Both the position numbers and the translations under genes were made by a program. A stretch of 64,000 nt of DNA from Anaerotignum neopropionicum (GTDB lineage Bacteria; Bacillota; Clostridia; Lachnospirales; Anaerotignaceae): the NCBI RefSeq assembly GCF_001571775.1, contig NZ_LRVM01000002.1, forward strand, positions 186,001 to 250,000, in the 5' to 3' direction. The notes under the pieces were generated by a model. The model saw only the letters and a list, made by a program, of their open reading frames with translations, did no database searches and was not told where the DNA came from. Positions within the stretch are counted from its first letter, which is position 1, and every line of letters begins with the position of its first letter. Below are positions 16,355 through 24,105 of the stretch, piece by piece.

Positions 16355-19300
16355 ATGAGCAGAATAAACGAAGTTTCAAAGCTATTTACCGATACCAAAG
16401 AAGATGTCTTGAAAAATATCAGTAACTGGCAAGACTATCTTACTACCGCAAGCAAACTCTATAAGTACAGTTTTGATGACCAAATTATGATTTATGCACA
16501 ACGTCCCGATGCCACCGCATGCGCCAATATGGAAATTTGGAACAAGAAGATGAACCGCTGGGTGAAACGAGGGAGCAAAGGTATTGCCCTTATCCGTCAA
16601 AATCAAGGTGGAAAACCTCGGATTGAATATGTTTTTGAGGTTTCCGATACCAACGAGGTACGAGGAGCAAAAACGCCGTATCTGTGGGAAATGCAACCAA
16701 ACTATCACGAGGATGTGCTAAAGCAGCTCACAGGGTTTTATGGCGAGATTAAAAAAGATGATTTTGCAAGTAGCCTTATGGAGCTGACTGAGCGAGCCGT
16801 GGGGGAGCATTACCGAGAGTTTTTGCACGATTTAAACTATGATCTTGAGGATAGCTTTTTAGAGGGAATTGACGAGCTAAATATGGATGTTGCCTTTAGA
16901 AATGCTGTTACCACAAGCGTTCAGTATATGGTGCTTACACGGTGTGGCATTGATGCAAGAGAATATCTTGAGGAGGACGATTTCAGAGGAATTACCGACT
17001 TCAATACCCCTGCCGTATTCTCTCATTTGGGCAATGCCATTAACTTGGTATCAAATGAAATGCTCCTCACCATCGGTGCAGTGATAAGAGAAAGTGAGCG
17101 AAATTTACTTGCAAAATCTATTGATAATAAGCGGAAAGTAGATTATACTGACAATATAGAATTTAACGCTCTAAAGCGTGAAAGTGAAAATATAAAGGAG
17201 GAAAATGGCAATGGTAGAAAAGGTGAATTATATTCAGAACGGAGACTATCGGATACCGGATTTACAGATGGAGGATTTGGACAATCTACCCGACACAGTG
17301 GGCAAGTATGGAATGATGAGAGAAACGCATCTCAAGGAGAACCGCAGGGGAACCTACAGCCGAATGCTGCAAGATGGGAGTCTGTGGCCGCATTTGGTGG
17401 AGGTGGACAGGACAGCTCACAGTCAAGTAGAACAGATGACAGAAGAAATGATGAAAGCACAGGGAGTAACCGAGGCGCTGAAAGCCAAAGATCAACTTCT
17501 TTGGGTGCAGATGGCAACAAACATCAAACTACAAGCCGAGGAAGTGGTGATGAAGGACTTGATTTACGCAAGGTAAGTGGCAATCAAGTATCTTTATTTC
17601 CTACTATCCATGAACAAATTGAGTCTATTGCAGAAAGTAAAGCAGTAAGCGACGAAGTCCTAAATGGGTCAAGCGTCACGCTTGCTGCTTTTTCTTTTGC
17701 CCAAAACAGCCTATTTGATGCTGAATCTATCTCCTTTGAAGTGGTGGATAAGATTTTAGCAACGGGTGGGGAAGAAAAAAACAGCACTTCCCTTATCGCT
17801 GGATATATGGCATTTAATACTGACCTTTTTGAAAATGCAGATTCTCTAAAAAAACATTATGGTAGAGGTGGCAAGGGCTTTGAGATTGATGGAGTAAAAT
17901 ACTCTTTTTGGTATGATGAAGACGGCATTACCATTGCAAGGGGAAATCAGACCTATCATGCACAGAACAAAATAAATCTATCTTGGGTGCAGACCGCCGA
18001 AAGGATTAGAAATCTACTGGAAAAGGGCGAATATCTCACTGCCGATAAACTGGAACAGTCAAAAGAAGTTTATCAAAAATATGTGGCTGAATATTTTTCC
18101 TTTATGTATCGGGACAAAGCCGAGGATTACACCAACGAAAAACTTGATCCTATTGTAACGCGGTTTGTATATCCTGATTGCACAGAGGAAATTTGTACTC
18201 ACTTGACGGATAAAGAAAAGTTGTCTACTTTAATGCTTGGATTAAAGCAAATGGAGCAGGATTTTATTGCAGATAAAGATGCAACTATGCGAATGACCTT
18301 TCATACACCAACTGAAATTATCGGCATGGCAAAGAATTTTCAAAATGAGCCTGTTATTTTCCCATCCAAAGAGGAGTTTGCTCCAATTATCCCGTCTTTT
18401 ATTACCCAAGACGAACTAAATGCCATCTATGCAACTGATAACCGCACAAGGCATTTTAATACTTCTCGCATTGATACCTATGCCTTTTTCAAGCGAGGGC
18501 ATACAGAGAAAGAGAAATCCGACTTTCTAAAAAATCATTATGGCTGGAGTGGCAGTGGACACTGGGGTATTAGCTTGAACCATTCCGCAAAGGGTACTAT
18601 ATACGCAAGGGAAATTGATTTTAAGCCCTACGCAACCGTTATGGAAAACTGGGGGCAGGTAACGAAGCGAATTGACCGTCTAATTGCTGAAAATCGCTAT
18701 CTTAGCAGTGCGGAGCTTGCATATATTCCCACCTATGAAAAAGAAAAAATTGCAAGAGGCATCGTTCACTTTTACAGTTATACTCCAGCGGATATAGAAA
18801 AACCTTTTACTGCTCCAAGCAGTGATTACAGCTATATGGATAAGGTTGTAAAAGAGGTTGCGGAACAGCTTGAGGATAGCGAGTTTGTAGATAATCTTAT
18901 TGGACAGATGGAATATGTGCTAGGACATACCCTCTCTGATGCGCGTGGGTTTGACTATATGCAGAAGGCTTTTAAGAATTTAAAGGATTTTCAAACCGGT
19001 GATTACTCTATTTTCAAAAGCCAAGAATACACCATAAAGCGGGTGGAAAAAGACCAAGAGGAACTGGACGACACTATCGACGATATTACCAATATCGCCA
19101 AGAAACTGGAACGCAAGCGAAAATCCATCCACAAAGAAACGGGCAGTGGACAGCTCACCCTCGATTTGGTAGGCGGTTCCGTATCCTCCATATTAGAAGA
19201 TAGGGGGCTTATGGTATCCGACGAACTTATCGACTTTGCTACAGAAAGCCTTGAAAATCCTACAAATGAAAATATAGTTGCCAAGGTAGAAGAAATTATC

Positions 19301-21877
19301 AAGAAAGAAAGCAGAATAGCCGAGCCTGCTAAACTTGCATATCAAGTGGGCAACTGTTATTTCTCCATCCAAGAAGTTGACGAAGGCTACGATTATTCTA
19401 TCTTTGATGAAAACTTCCAGCTTATTGATGGTGGCGTTTATGACGATCCATCTATTTCTATGGAGCAAGCCATTAATCTGATCTGTGAAGATGATTTATT
19501 AGAGGGGATTTCTGCACTTACTGACAGGGGCAATGCAAAGGAGATTGACTATAACTACCTTTTAGAGCAAACAGAAACACAAGCAATTGAGGAACTACAA
19601 GTAGTTACTGCTTTTGATGAAAATCTTGGTGATTTTGATGAGGTAGTCGAAACAGCCATTGTAGAAGAAATTGGTGAAAAGCTCTCCCATGAGCGAATGG
19701 AACAGCTCCTTGGCGATGAAGAAACCATAACCGAATATTTAAACCAAAAAGCAGACCACCCACATCAGATTGTAGGTATACAATCGGGTAGTCTGCTTTT
19801 GTTTTATGGTGATGATGCCGAGATAGCAGCGCCCGTTCTTGGTCGCAAGCTAATTGAGCGAGACATACCCCTTATCGGTAATACCAAAGTAACTGGCGGT
19901 TATGTGGCGGATTGGCAAGTGGCAACAAAAAACCTTAAAGATAAAGGAATTAACTTCTGTTTCATTGGAGAAGAAAACGGCGTGTACCACACCATTACCG
20001 AGCATTATGCAAAGGATTATATTCCTATTGGTATGGAGCTTACAATCGGTGGTAGAGATTTTGTTATTGACAGCGTAAATTATGACTTTGACAAGGTTTC
20101 CTTGCGTGATACAACCTTCCAAAATGGCACTGGGTTTCCTATCTTTCGCAGTGAAACTGTGGATTATATCCGCTATTTTGTGGAGCAAACGCAAGCCCAG
20201 TTGCAAGAGCAAAATACCTCTATTATTTCTGATGAAAAAAAACCAGGGCCACAAACAATGATCAATTTTGATTTTGACGGTGGCAGTTTAGAGGATACAC
20301 CTTTTGCCCCTTCCACTAAACAAGTAGAAAAAGAAATTACGGATACTTCACCTAAAATCAATTACACAATTACCAATGATGATTTGGGTGTCGGTACAGC
20401 CAAAGAAAAATATGCCCACAACATTCTTGCCATTCAAACCCTAAAACAACTTGAAAAGGAAAATAGACGGGCCAATGCTGAAGAGCAGGAAATTTTATCA
20501 AAGTATGTCGGTTGGGGCGGTCTTGCCGATGCTTTTGACGAAAACAAGGATAATTGGCGAAGTGAGTATGCCGAGTTAAAAGCCATACTCACACCCGATG
20601 AATACGAAATGGCAAGAGCTAGTACCCTTAATGCCCACTATACCTCACCCGTTGTTATCCGTGCGATGTATAAGGCTTTAGAAAATATGGATATTCCAAA
20701 TGGCAACATTTTAGAACCTGCAATGGGCAGTGGTAACTTTTTCGGGATGCTGCCACAGAGTATGCAAGCCTCAAAGCTCTACGGTGTGGAATTGGATAGT
20801 CTAACCGGAAGAATAGCAAAGCAGCTTTATCAGAAGGCAAATATTCAAATCAAAGGCTTTGAGAAAACCGATTTTTCCAATGACTTTTTTGATATGGCAG
20901 TGGGTAATGTGCCTTTTGGTAACTACAAGCTCAATGACAAAAAATATGATAAGCTGGGTTTCTTGATACATGATTACTTTTTTGGAAAATCCCTTGATAA
21001 GGTTAGAAGTGGTGGTGTGGTAGCCTTTATTACTTCTAAAGGCACTCTTGATAAAGCAAGCAGTGAAGTGAGAAAACACCTTGCTGGGAGAGCCGACCTG
21101 CTTGGTGCTATCAGACTGCCTAACACAGCCTTTAAAGCCAATGCAGGAACGGAAGTCACCAGTGATATTATTTTCCTCCAAAAGCGTGACCATGCACCGG
21201 AGCGTTTACCTTCTTGGGTAGAGCTTGGCGAAACTGAGGACGGTATAGCAGTCAATAAATACTTTGAGGAAAACCCTCAAATGATTATGGGCAGTATGAA
21301 AATGGTATCGGGTCCTTTTGGAATGGAAGCTGCCTGTGTTCCAAACCATGAAATCCCCCTTGCACAACAGCTTGAACAAGCAATACTCCACATTCTACCG
21401 CCCGATAAAGCACTGCTAAAAGACCCTGTTACCGCCATAGATGGAGAAAAAGAAGCCGCCACTATTGAAGCTACTCCTGATGTGCGAAACTTCAGTTATG
21501 CTCTTGTTGATGAGAAGCTATATTTTAGAGAAAACAGTAGAATGAAGCCGGTTTCACTGTCTGATACAGCAGAAAAGCGAGTAAATGCCTTACTTGGCAT
21601 TCGTGATAAAACCAGAGAAATCATTGAAATGCAGTTGAATGAGTGTTCTGATGATGATTTGCAAAAGGCACAGCTAACATTAAACATACTTTATGACGAT
21701 TTTAATAAGAAATTTGGACTAATTAACAGCAAAGCTAATAAGCAAGCCTTTGCAGATGATGTTTCTTATCCTCTCCTTTGCTCTTTGGAGCAATTAGACG
21801 AGAATGGCAATCTAGAACATTATACGGCGGAGCTTATGATGCCTTGCACTATGCAGAAAATCAAAAGAAAAAAGTAA
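16355..21877 (+). CDS. Giant ArdC-like/N6-adenine methylase protein of conjugative element, helicase half missing
   Basis: A 1840-aa protein. In order: an ArdC-like N-terminal domain (FDDQIMIYAQRPDATACANM, residues 20-95); a Gly/Ser/Arg/Asp-rich linker (about 270-425) whose DNA also encodes TnpV; two related modules ending in ..GEYLT and ..NRYLSS (about 500-560 and 729-790); a YodL-like segment (YSIFDENFQLIDGGVYDD, about 1010); and an N6-methylase (EPAMGSGNFFG about 1453, NVPFGNY about 1517). Homologues continue into a large SNF2-type helicase. Here the frame ends after LCSLEQLDENGNLEHYTAEL in unrelated sequence, so the helicase is lost. ATG 16355 follows AAGGAGGAG. Proteins of this kind are proposed to protect or process element DNA. 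Confidence 0.85.
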   Translation: MSRINEVSKLFTDTKEDVLKNISNWQDYLTTASKLYKYSFDDQIMIYAQRPDATACANMEIWNKKMNRWVKRGSKGIALIRQNQGGKPRIEYVFEVSDTNEVRGAKTPYLWEMQPNYHEDVLKQLTGFYGEIKKDDFASSLMELTERAVGEHYREFLHDLNYDLEDSFLEGIDELNMDVAFRNAVTTSVQYMVLTRCGIDAREYLEEDDFRGITDFNTPAVFSHLGNAINLVSNEMLLTIGAVIRESERNLLAKSIDNKRKVDYTDNIEFNALKRESENIKEENGNGRKGELYSERRLSDTGFTDGGFGQSTRHSGQVWNDERNASQGEPQGNLQPNAARWESVAAFGGGGQDSSQSSRTDDRRNDESTGSNRGAESQRSTSLGADGNKHQTTSRGSGDEGLDLRKVSGNQVSLFPTIHEQIESIAESKAVSDEVLNGSSVTLAAFSFAQNSLFDAESISFEVVDKILATGGEEKNSTSLIAGYMAFNTDLFENADSLKKHYGRGGKGFEIDGVKYSFWYDEDGITIARGNQTYHAQNKINLSWVQTAERIRNLLEKGEYLTADKLEQSKEVYQKYVAEYFSFMYRDKAEDYTNEKLDPIVTRFVYPDCTEEICTHLTDKEKLSTLMLGLKQMEQDFIADKDATMRMTFHTPTEIIGMAKNFQNEPVIFPSKEEFAPIIPSFITQDELNAIYATDNRTRHFNTSRIDTYAFFKRGHTEKEKSDFLKNHYGWSGSGHWGISLNHSAKGTIYAREIDFKPYATVMENWGQVTKRIDRLIAENRYLSSAELAYIPTYEKEKIARGIVHFYSYTPADIEKPFTAPSSDYSYMDKVVKEVAEQLEDSEFVDNLIGQMEYVLGHTLSDARGFDYMQKAFKNLKDFQTGDYSIFKSQEYTIKRVEKDQEELDDTIDDITNIAKKLERKRKSIHKETGSGQLTLDLVGGSVSSILEDRGLMVSDELIDFATESLENPTNENIVAKVEEIIKKESRIAEPAKLAYQVGNCYFSIQEVDEGYDYSIFDENFQLIDGGVYDDPSISMEQAINLICEDDLLEGISALTDRGNAKEIDYNYLLEQTETQAIEELQVVTAFDENLGDFDEVVETAIVEEIGEKLSHERMEQLLGDEETITEYLNQKADHPHQIVGIQSGSLLLFYGDDAEIAAPVLGRKLIERDIPLIGNTKVTGGYVADWQVATKNLKDKGINFCFIGEENGVYHTITEHYAKDYIPIGMELTIGGRDFVIDSVNYDFDKVSLRDTTFQNGTGFPIFRSETVDYIRYFVEQTQAQLQEQNTSIISDEKKPGPQTMINFDFDGGSLEDTPFAPSTKQVEKEITDTSPKINYTITNDDLGVGTAKEKYAHNILAIQTLKQLEKENRRANAEEQEILSKYVGWGGLADAFDENKDNWRSEYAELKAILTPDEYEMARASTLNAHYTSPVVIRAMYKALENMDIPNGNILEPAMGSGNFFGMLPQSMQASKLYGVELDSLTGRIAKQLYQKANIQIKGFEKTDFSNDFFDMAVGNVPFGNYKLNDKKYDKLGFLIHDYFFGKSLDKVRSGGVVAFITSKGTLDKASSEVRKHLAGRADLLGAIRLPNTAFKANAGTEVTSDIIFLQKRDHAPERLPSWVELGETEDGIAVNKYFEENPQMIMGSMKMVSGPFGMEAACVPNHEIPLAQQLEQAILHILPPDKALLKDPVTAIDGEKEAATIEATPDVRNFSYALVDEKLYFRENSRMKPVSLSDTAEKRVNALLGIRDKTREIIEMQLNECSDDDLQKAQLTLNILYDDFNKKFGLINSKANKQAFADDVSYPLLCSLEQLDENGNLEHYTAELMMPCTMQKIKRKK
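17211..17576 (+). CDS. tnpV: TnpV family protein, encoded out of frame inside the giant methylase gene
   Basis: The 121-aa reading MVEKVNYIQNGDYRIPDLQM, then KYGMMRETHLKENRRGTYSRM, DGSLWPHLVEVDRTAHSQ and GVTEALKAKDQLLWVQM, shows the conserved features of TnpV, a small protein of clostridial mobile elements first seen in Tn4451. It lies entirely within the methylase gene in a different frame. A consensus AAGGAGG (17195-17201) stands nine bases before ATG 17211; an ATG at 17205 is too close. In this stretch the methylase frame encodes only low-complexity linker. The family similarity, the ribosome site and the intact length together argue for real translation. Its function (possibly excision accessory) is not settled. 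Confidence 0.8.
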   Translation: MVEKVNYIQNGDYRIPDLQMEDLDNLPDTVGKYGMMRETHLKENRRGTYSRMLQDGSLWPHLVEVDRTAHSQVEQMTEEMMKAQGVTEALKAKDQLLWVQMATNIKLQAEEVVMKDLIYAR

Positions 21878-21924
21878 TCAACTTAGGGGGACAAAATGCC
21901 GAATTACAAAGAGATGTATTTTGA
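21815..21924 (+). pseudogene. Remnant tail of a SLOG/DUF1273-like gene fused by deletion
   Basis: Out of frame with the methylase, the stretch reads YGGAYDALHYAENQKKKVIN then LGGQNAELQRDVF and a stop. This resembles the C-terminal end of SLOG (DUF1273) proteins (GGxxxAxxYAxxxxKxVI), which follow the methylase/helicase gene in related elements. The junction with methylase sequence is near 21817. I infer a deletion that removed the helicase part and most of the SLOG gene. The SLOG call rests on a short match. Confidence 0.5.
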
Positions 21925-22066
21925 ATTGTTTAATAAAATAACCGATGTAATTATTGATTTACAAGAGGTGCAAAAGAAAACCGAGGAAATGTATTTAAGT
22001 AGTGAAGAACCTCAAATAATTGAGTTGAAAAGAGTTTTTGATTGCGAGGAAAAAGTTGAAAAATAA
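21896..22066 (+). CDS. Small conserved conjugative-element protein, 56 aa
   Basis: A 56-aa helical, acidic protein beginning MPNYKEMYFELFNKITDVI and containing DLQEVQKKTEEMY. It has a ribosome site (AGGGGG) at 21885-21890 and lies directly before the relaxase. Similar short helical proteins precede relaxases in related elements, as far as I recall. No function can be assigned; a relaxosome accessory role is only suggested by position. Confidence 0.65.
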   Translation: MPNYKEMYFELFNKITDVIIDLQEVQKKTEEMYLSSEEPQIIELKRVFDCEEKVEK

Positions 22067-22085
22067 ATAATTAGGAGGTGTCCTT

Positions 22086-23489
22086 ATCGCCACTACACGA
22101 ATTATATCAATGCACATAAACAAGGGTAAAAGCCTTGCACAGTGCCTTGCAGACAGAACAGACTATGCTAAAAATCCCGACAAAACAGATGGCGGAGAGC
22201 TGGTCAGCAGCTTTATGTGTGATAAGGATTTGGTAGATAGTCAGTTTCTTTTATCCAAGAAAATTTACTTACAAAAAACAGGCAGAACACAGACAAATGA
22301 TGTCATTGCCTATCAAGTCCGCCAATCGTTCAAGCCGGGGGAAATTACCCCCGAACTTGCCAACAAATTAGGCTACCAATTAGCTGAGAAAATAACAAAG
22401 GGCAGCCACGCATTTATTGTGGCTACCCATATTGATAAATCGCATATTCATAACCACATTATTTGGAACTCTACCAATCTGAGCTGTGATAAAAAGTTTC
22501 GAGATTTCTTCAGAAGCGGTCGAGCTGTGGCAAAAATGAATGACCTTATTTGTTTGCAAAATGGACTTTCTATTATAGAAAATCCAAAGGGAAAATCAAA
22601 GCATTACGGTAGTTGGCTGGAGGAAAATAAACCGCTTAATCTTTCCGATAAACTCCGAATTGTCATTGATGAAGTCTTAGCCGAAAAGCCGAAAACCTTT
22701 GATGAATTTTTGCAAAAAATGCAAAGCAAAGGCTATGAAATCAAGACCGGAAAGCACCTCTCTTTTAAAGGTTCGGAACAGAAAAAATTTATCCGTTTGC
22801 GTTCCTTGGGGGAAAGCTACGCAGAAGATATTTTGCGTGAAGTTATTGAGGGTAAGAAAGAGCATAAACCGCAAAAACGAGTTGCTCGTTACAATGATAA
22901 ACGCATTAACCTTGCCCTTGATTTGCAAAACAAAATCAATCAAAAGGGTGCCGGGTATGAACGCTGGGCAAAGACCTTTAACCTCAAACAGTACGCCAAA
23001 ACCATTAACTATTTAACGGAAAATAATCTGCTGAATTATGAAGAATTAAAGATAAAAGCCGAGGGTATAACCGAGGAGTTTTCCACCATCTCCGACAGCA
23101 TAAAATCAGCCGAAAAACGAATGACGGAAATCTCTATTTTACAGAAGAACATCGCTCAGTTTGCAAAGACAAAGGCTGTCTACGAGGACTATAAAAAGTC
23201 GGGATATTCTTCTAAATTCAAAGAGGAACACATTACAGAAATACTTTTGCACCAAGCAGCAAAAGACCATTTCAAAAGTTTGAATTTGAAAAAGCTGCCC
23301 AAAATGGCAGACCTAAAAACAGAGTATGCCACGCTCCTTACCGAGAAGAAAAAGGCATACTCTAAATACAATTCGTTGAAGAAAGAAATAGTTGAAATTC
23401 TAAACGCAAAAGCCAATGTAGAACAGCTTCTCGACATTCAAACTAACGAGAAACAGCAAGAGAAAAAACGCACCGAAAAGTCCCTATAA
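22086..23489 (+). CDS. Relaxase/mobilization nuclease, non-canonical start
   Basis: A 467-aa MobP/MobA-type relaxase if read from ATC at 22086 (459 aa from ATG 22110). The histidine triad is in HIDKSHIHNHIIWN (about residue 110-125), the metal site that supports nicking at oriT. The N-terminus reads ATTRIISMHINKGKSLAQC, matching the usual start MATTR... of this family, but the expected ATG is ATC. The consensus AGGAGGTG (22073-22080) stands five bases before that ATC, and no ATG, GTG or TTG lies between the upstream stop (22068) and ATG 22110. A charged coiled C-terminal half follows the catalytic domain. Confidence 0.88.
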   Translation: MATTRIISMHINKGKSLAQCLADRTDYAKNPDKTDGGELVSSFMCDKDLVDSQFLLSKKIYLQKTGRTQTNDVIAYQVRQSFKPGEITPELANKLGYQLAEKITKGSHAFIVATHIDKSHIHNHIIWNSTNLSCDKKFRDFFRSGRAVAKMNDLICLQNGLSIIENPKGKSKHYGSWLEENKPLNLSDKLRIVIDEVLAEKPKTFDEFLQKMQSKGYEIKTGKHLSFKGSEQKKFIRLRSLGESYAEDILREVIEGKKEHKPQKRVARYNDKRINLALDLQNKINQKGAGYERWAKTFNLKQYAKTINYLTENNLLNYEELKIKAEGITEEFSTISDSIKSAEKRMTEISILQKNIAQFAKTKAVYEDYKKSGYSSKFKEEHITEILLHQAAKDHFKSLNLKKLPKMADLKTEYATLLTEKKKAYSKYNSLKKEIVEILNAKANVEQLLDIQTNEKQQEKKRTEKSL

Positions 23490-23532
23490 ACCGAAGTGAA
23501 ACAAGGTGATGCTACTCTCAAAAGAGAGTATT

Positions 23533-23562
23533 AAAAGCACAGCCCAAGAAGGCTGTGCTTTT
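23533..23562 (+). terminator. Rho-independent terminator after relaxase
   Basis: Perfect arms AAAAGCACAGCC and GGCTGTGCTTTT around a six-base loop, 44 bases after the relaxase stop. It probably ends the transfer transcript. The next ~250 bases up to the promoter at 23817 show no supportable gene. Confidence 0.85.
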
Positions 23563-23816
23563 GTAGGGTTTGGGGATACTTCCCCAACAAGCAAAAGCAA
23601 GGTGTGTACCGCCTTGCCCTGCTTGCCAAGAATGTAAGAGGATGTTATTAAAGATCCTGAATTTTGAAAATTTCTAGCAAAAGCTATGATAATTATTTTA
23701 TTTGGTTTAATGTAATGTTCTATTCAGGCTGAAAGAGTGGTTTTGAGTAACAAATATAATCATTGCTGATGTCGTTAAAATCTTAAAACTATACAATAAA
23801 GTTTTACATAGTCGCT

Positions 23817-23853
23817 ATACAACGTTGTATTTTTCTTTTGGAAAGCGTAAAAT
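23817..23853 (+). promoter_or_regulatory. Promoter with overlapping perfect palindrome, restriction operon
   Basis: TTGTAT (23825-23830), a 17-base spacer and TAAAAT (23848-23853) fit a sigma-A promoter. The perfect 14-base palindrome ATACAACGTTGTAT (23817-23830) covers the -35 box, so a dimeric repressor could silence it. The regulator gene just downstream is now broken, which may leave the promoter unregulated. Confidence 0.55.
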
Positions 23854-23899
23854 ATTAATTGTATTGTCAAAAAAAGCAAGAAACAGAGGCGCAACTATT

Positions 23900-24092
23900 A
23901 TGGGAGTAAGCTATAAACGGTTGTGTAAGCTTTTGATTGATCACAAATGAAAAAGGTCGATTTGAAGATGCAACAAAAATCAGTATTGCAACGATGTTTA
24001 AGCTTAACAAGGACGAACTTGTACCTTTTGAAGTTCTCATCAGAATTTGCAAGGTTCTTGTGTGCGATATCGAGATATCATACAGATTGTGA
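23900..24092 (+). pseudogene. Frameshifted XRE-type HTH regulator
   Basis: Three frames in succession give MGVSYKRLCKLLIDHK, MKKVDLK and ATKISIATMFKLNKDELVPF then EVLIRICKVLVCDIE. Joined, they match the short Cro/CI-type HTH proteins (about 65 aa) that often control restriction-modification or defence operons. At least two frameshifts are needed, so it is not functional as it stands. It sits 14 bases before the helicase gene, and the latter's ribosome site overlaps its end. Confidence 0.7.
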
Positions 24093-24105
24093 ATGAGGTG
24101 TAATT

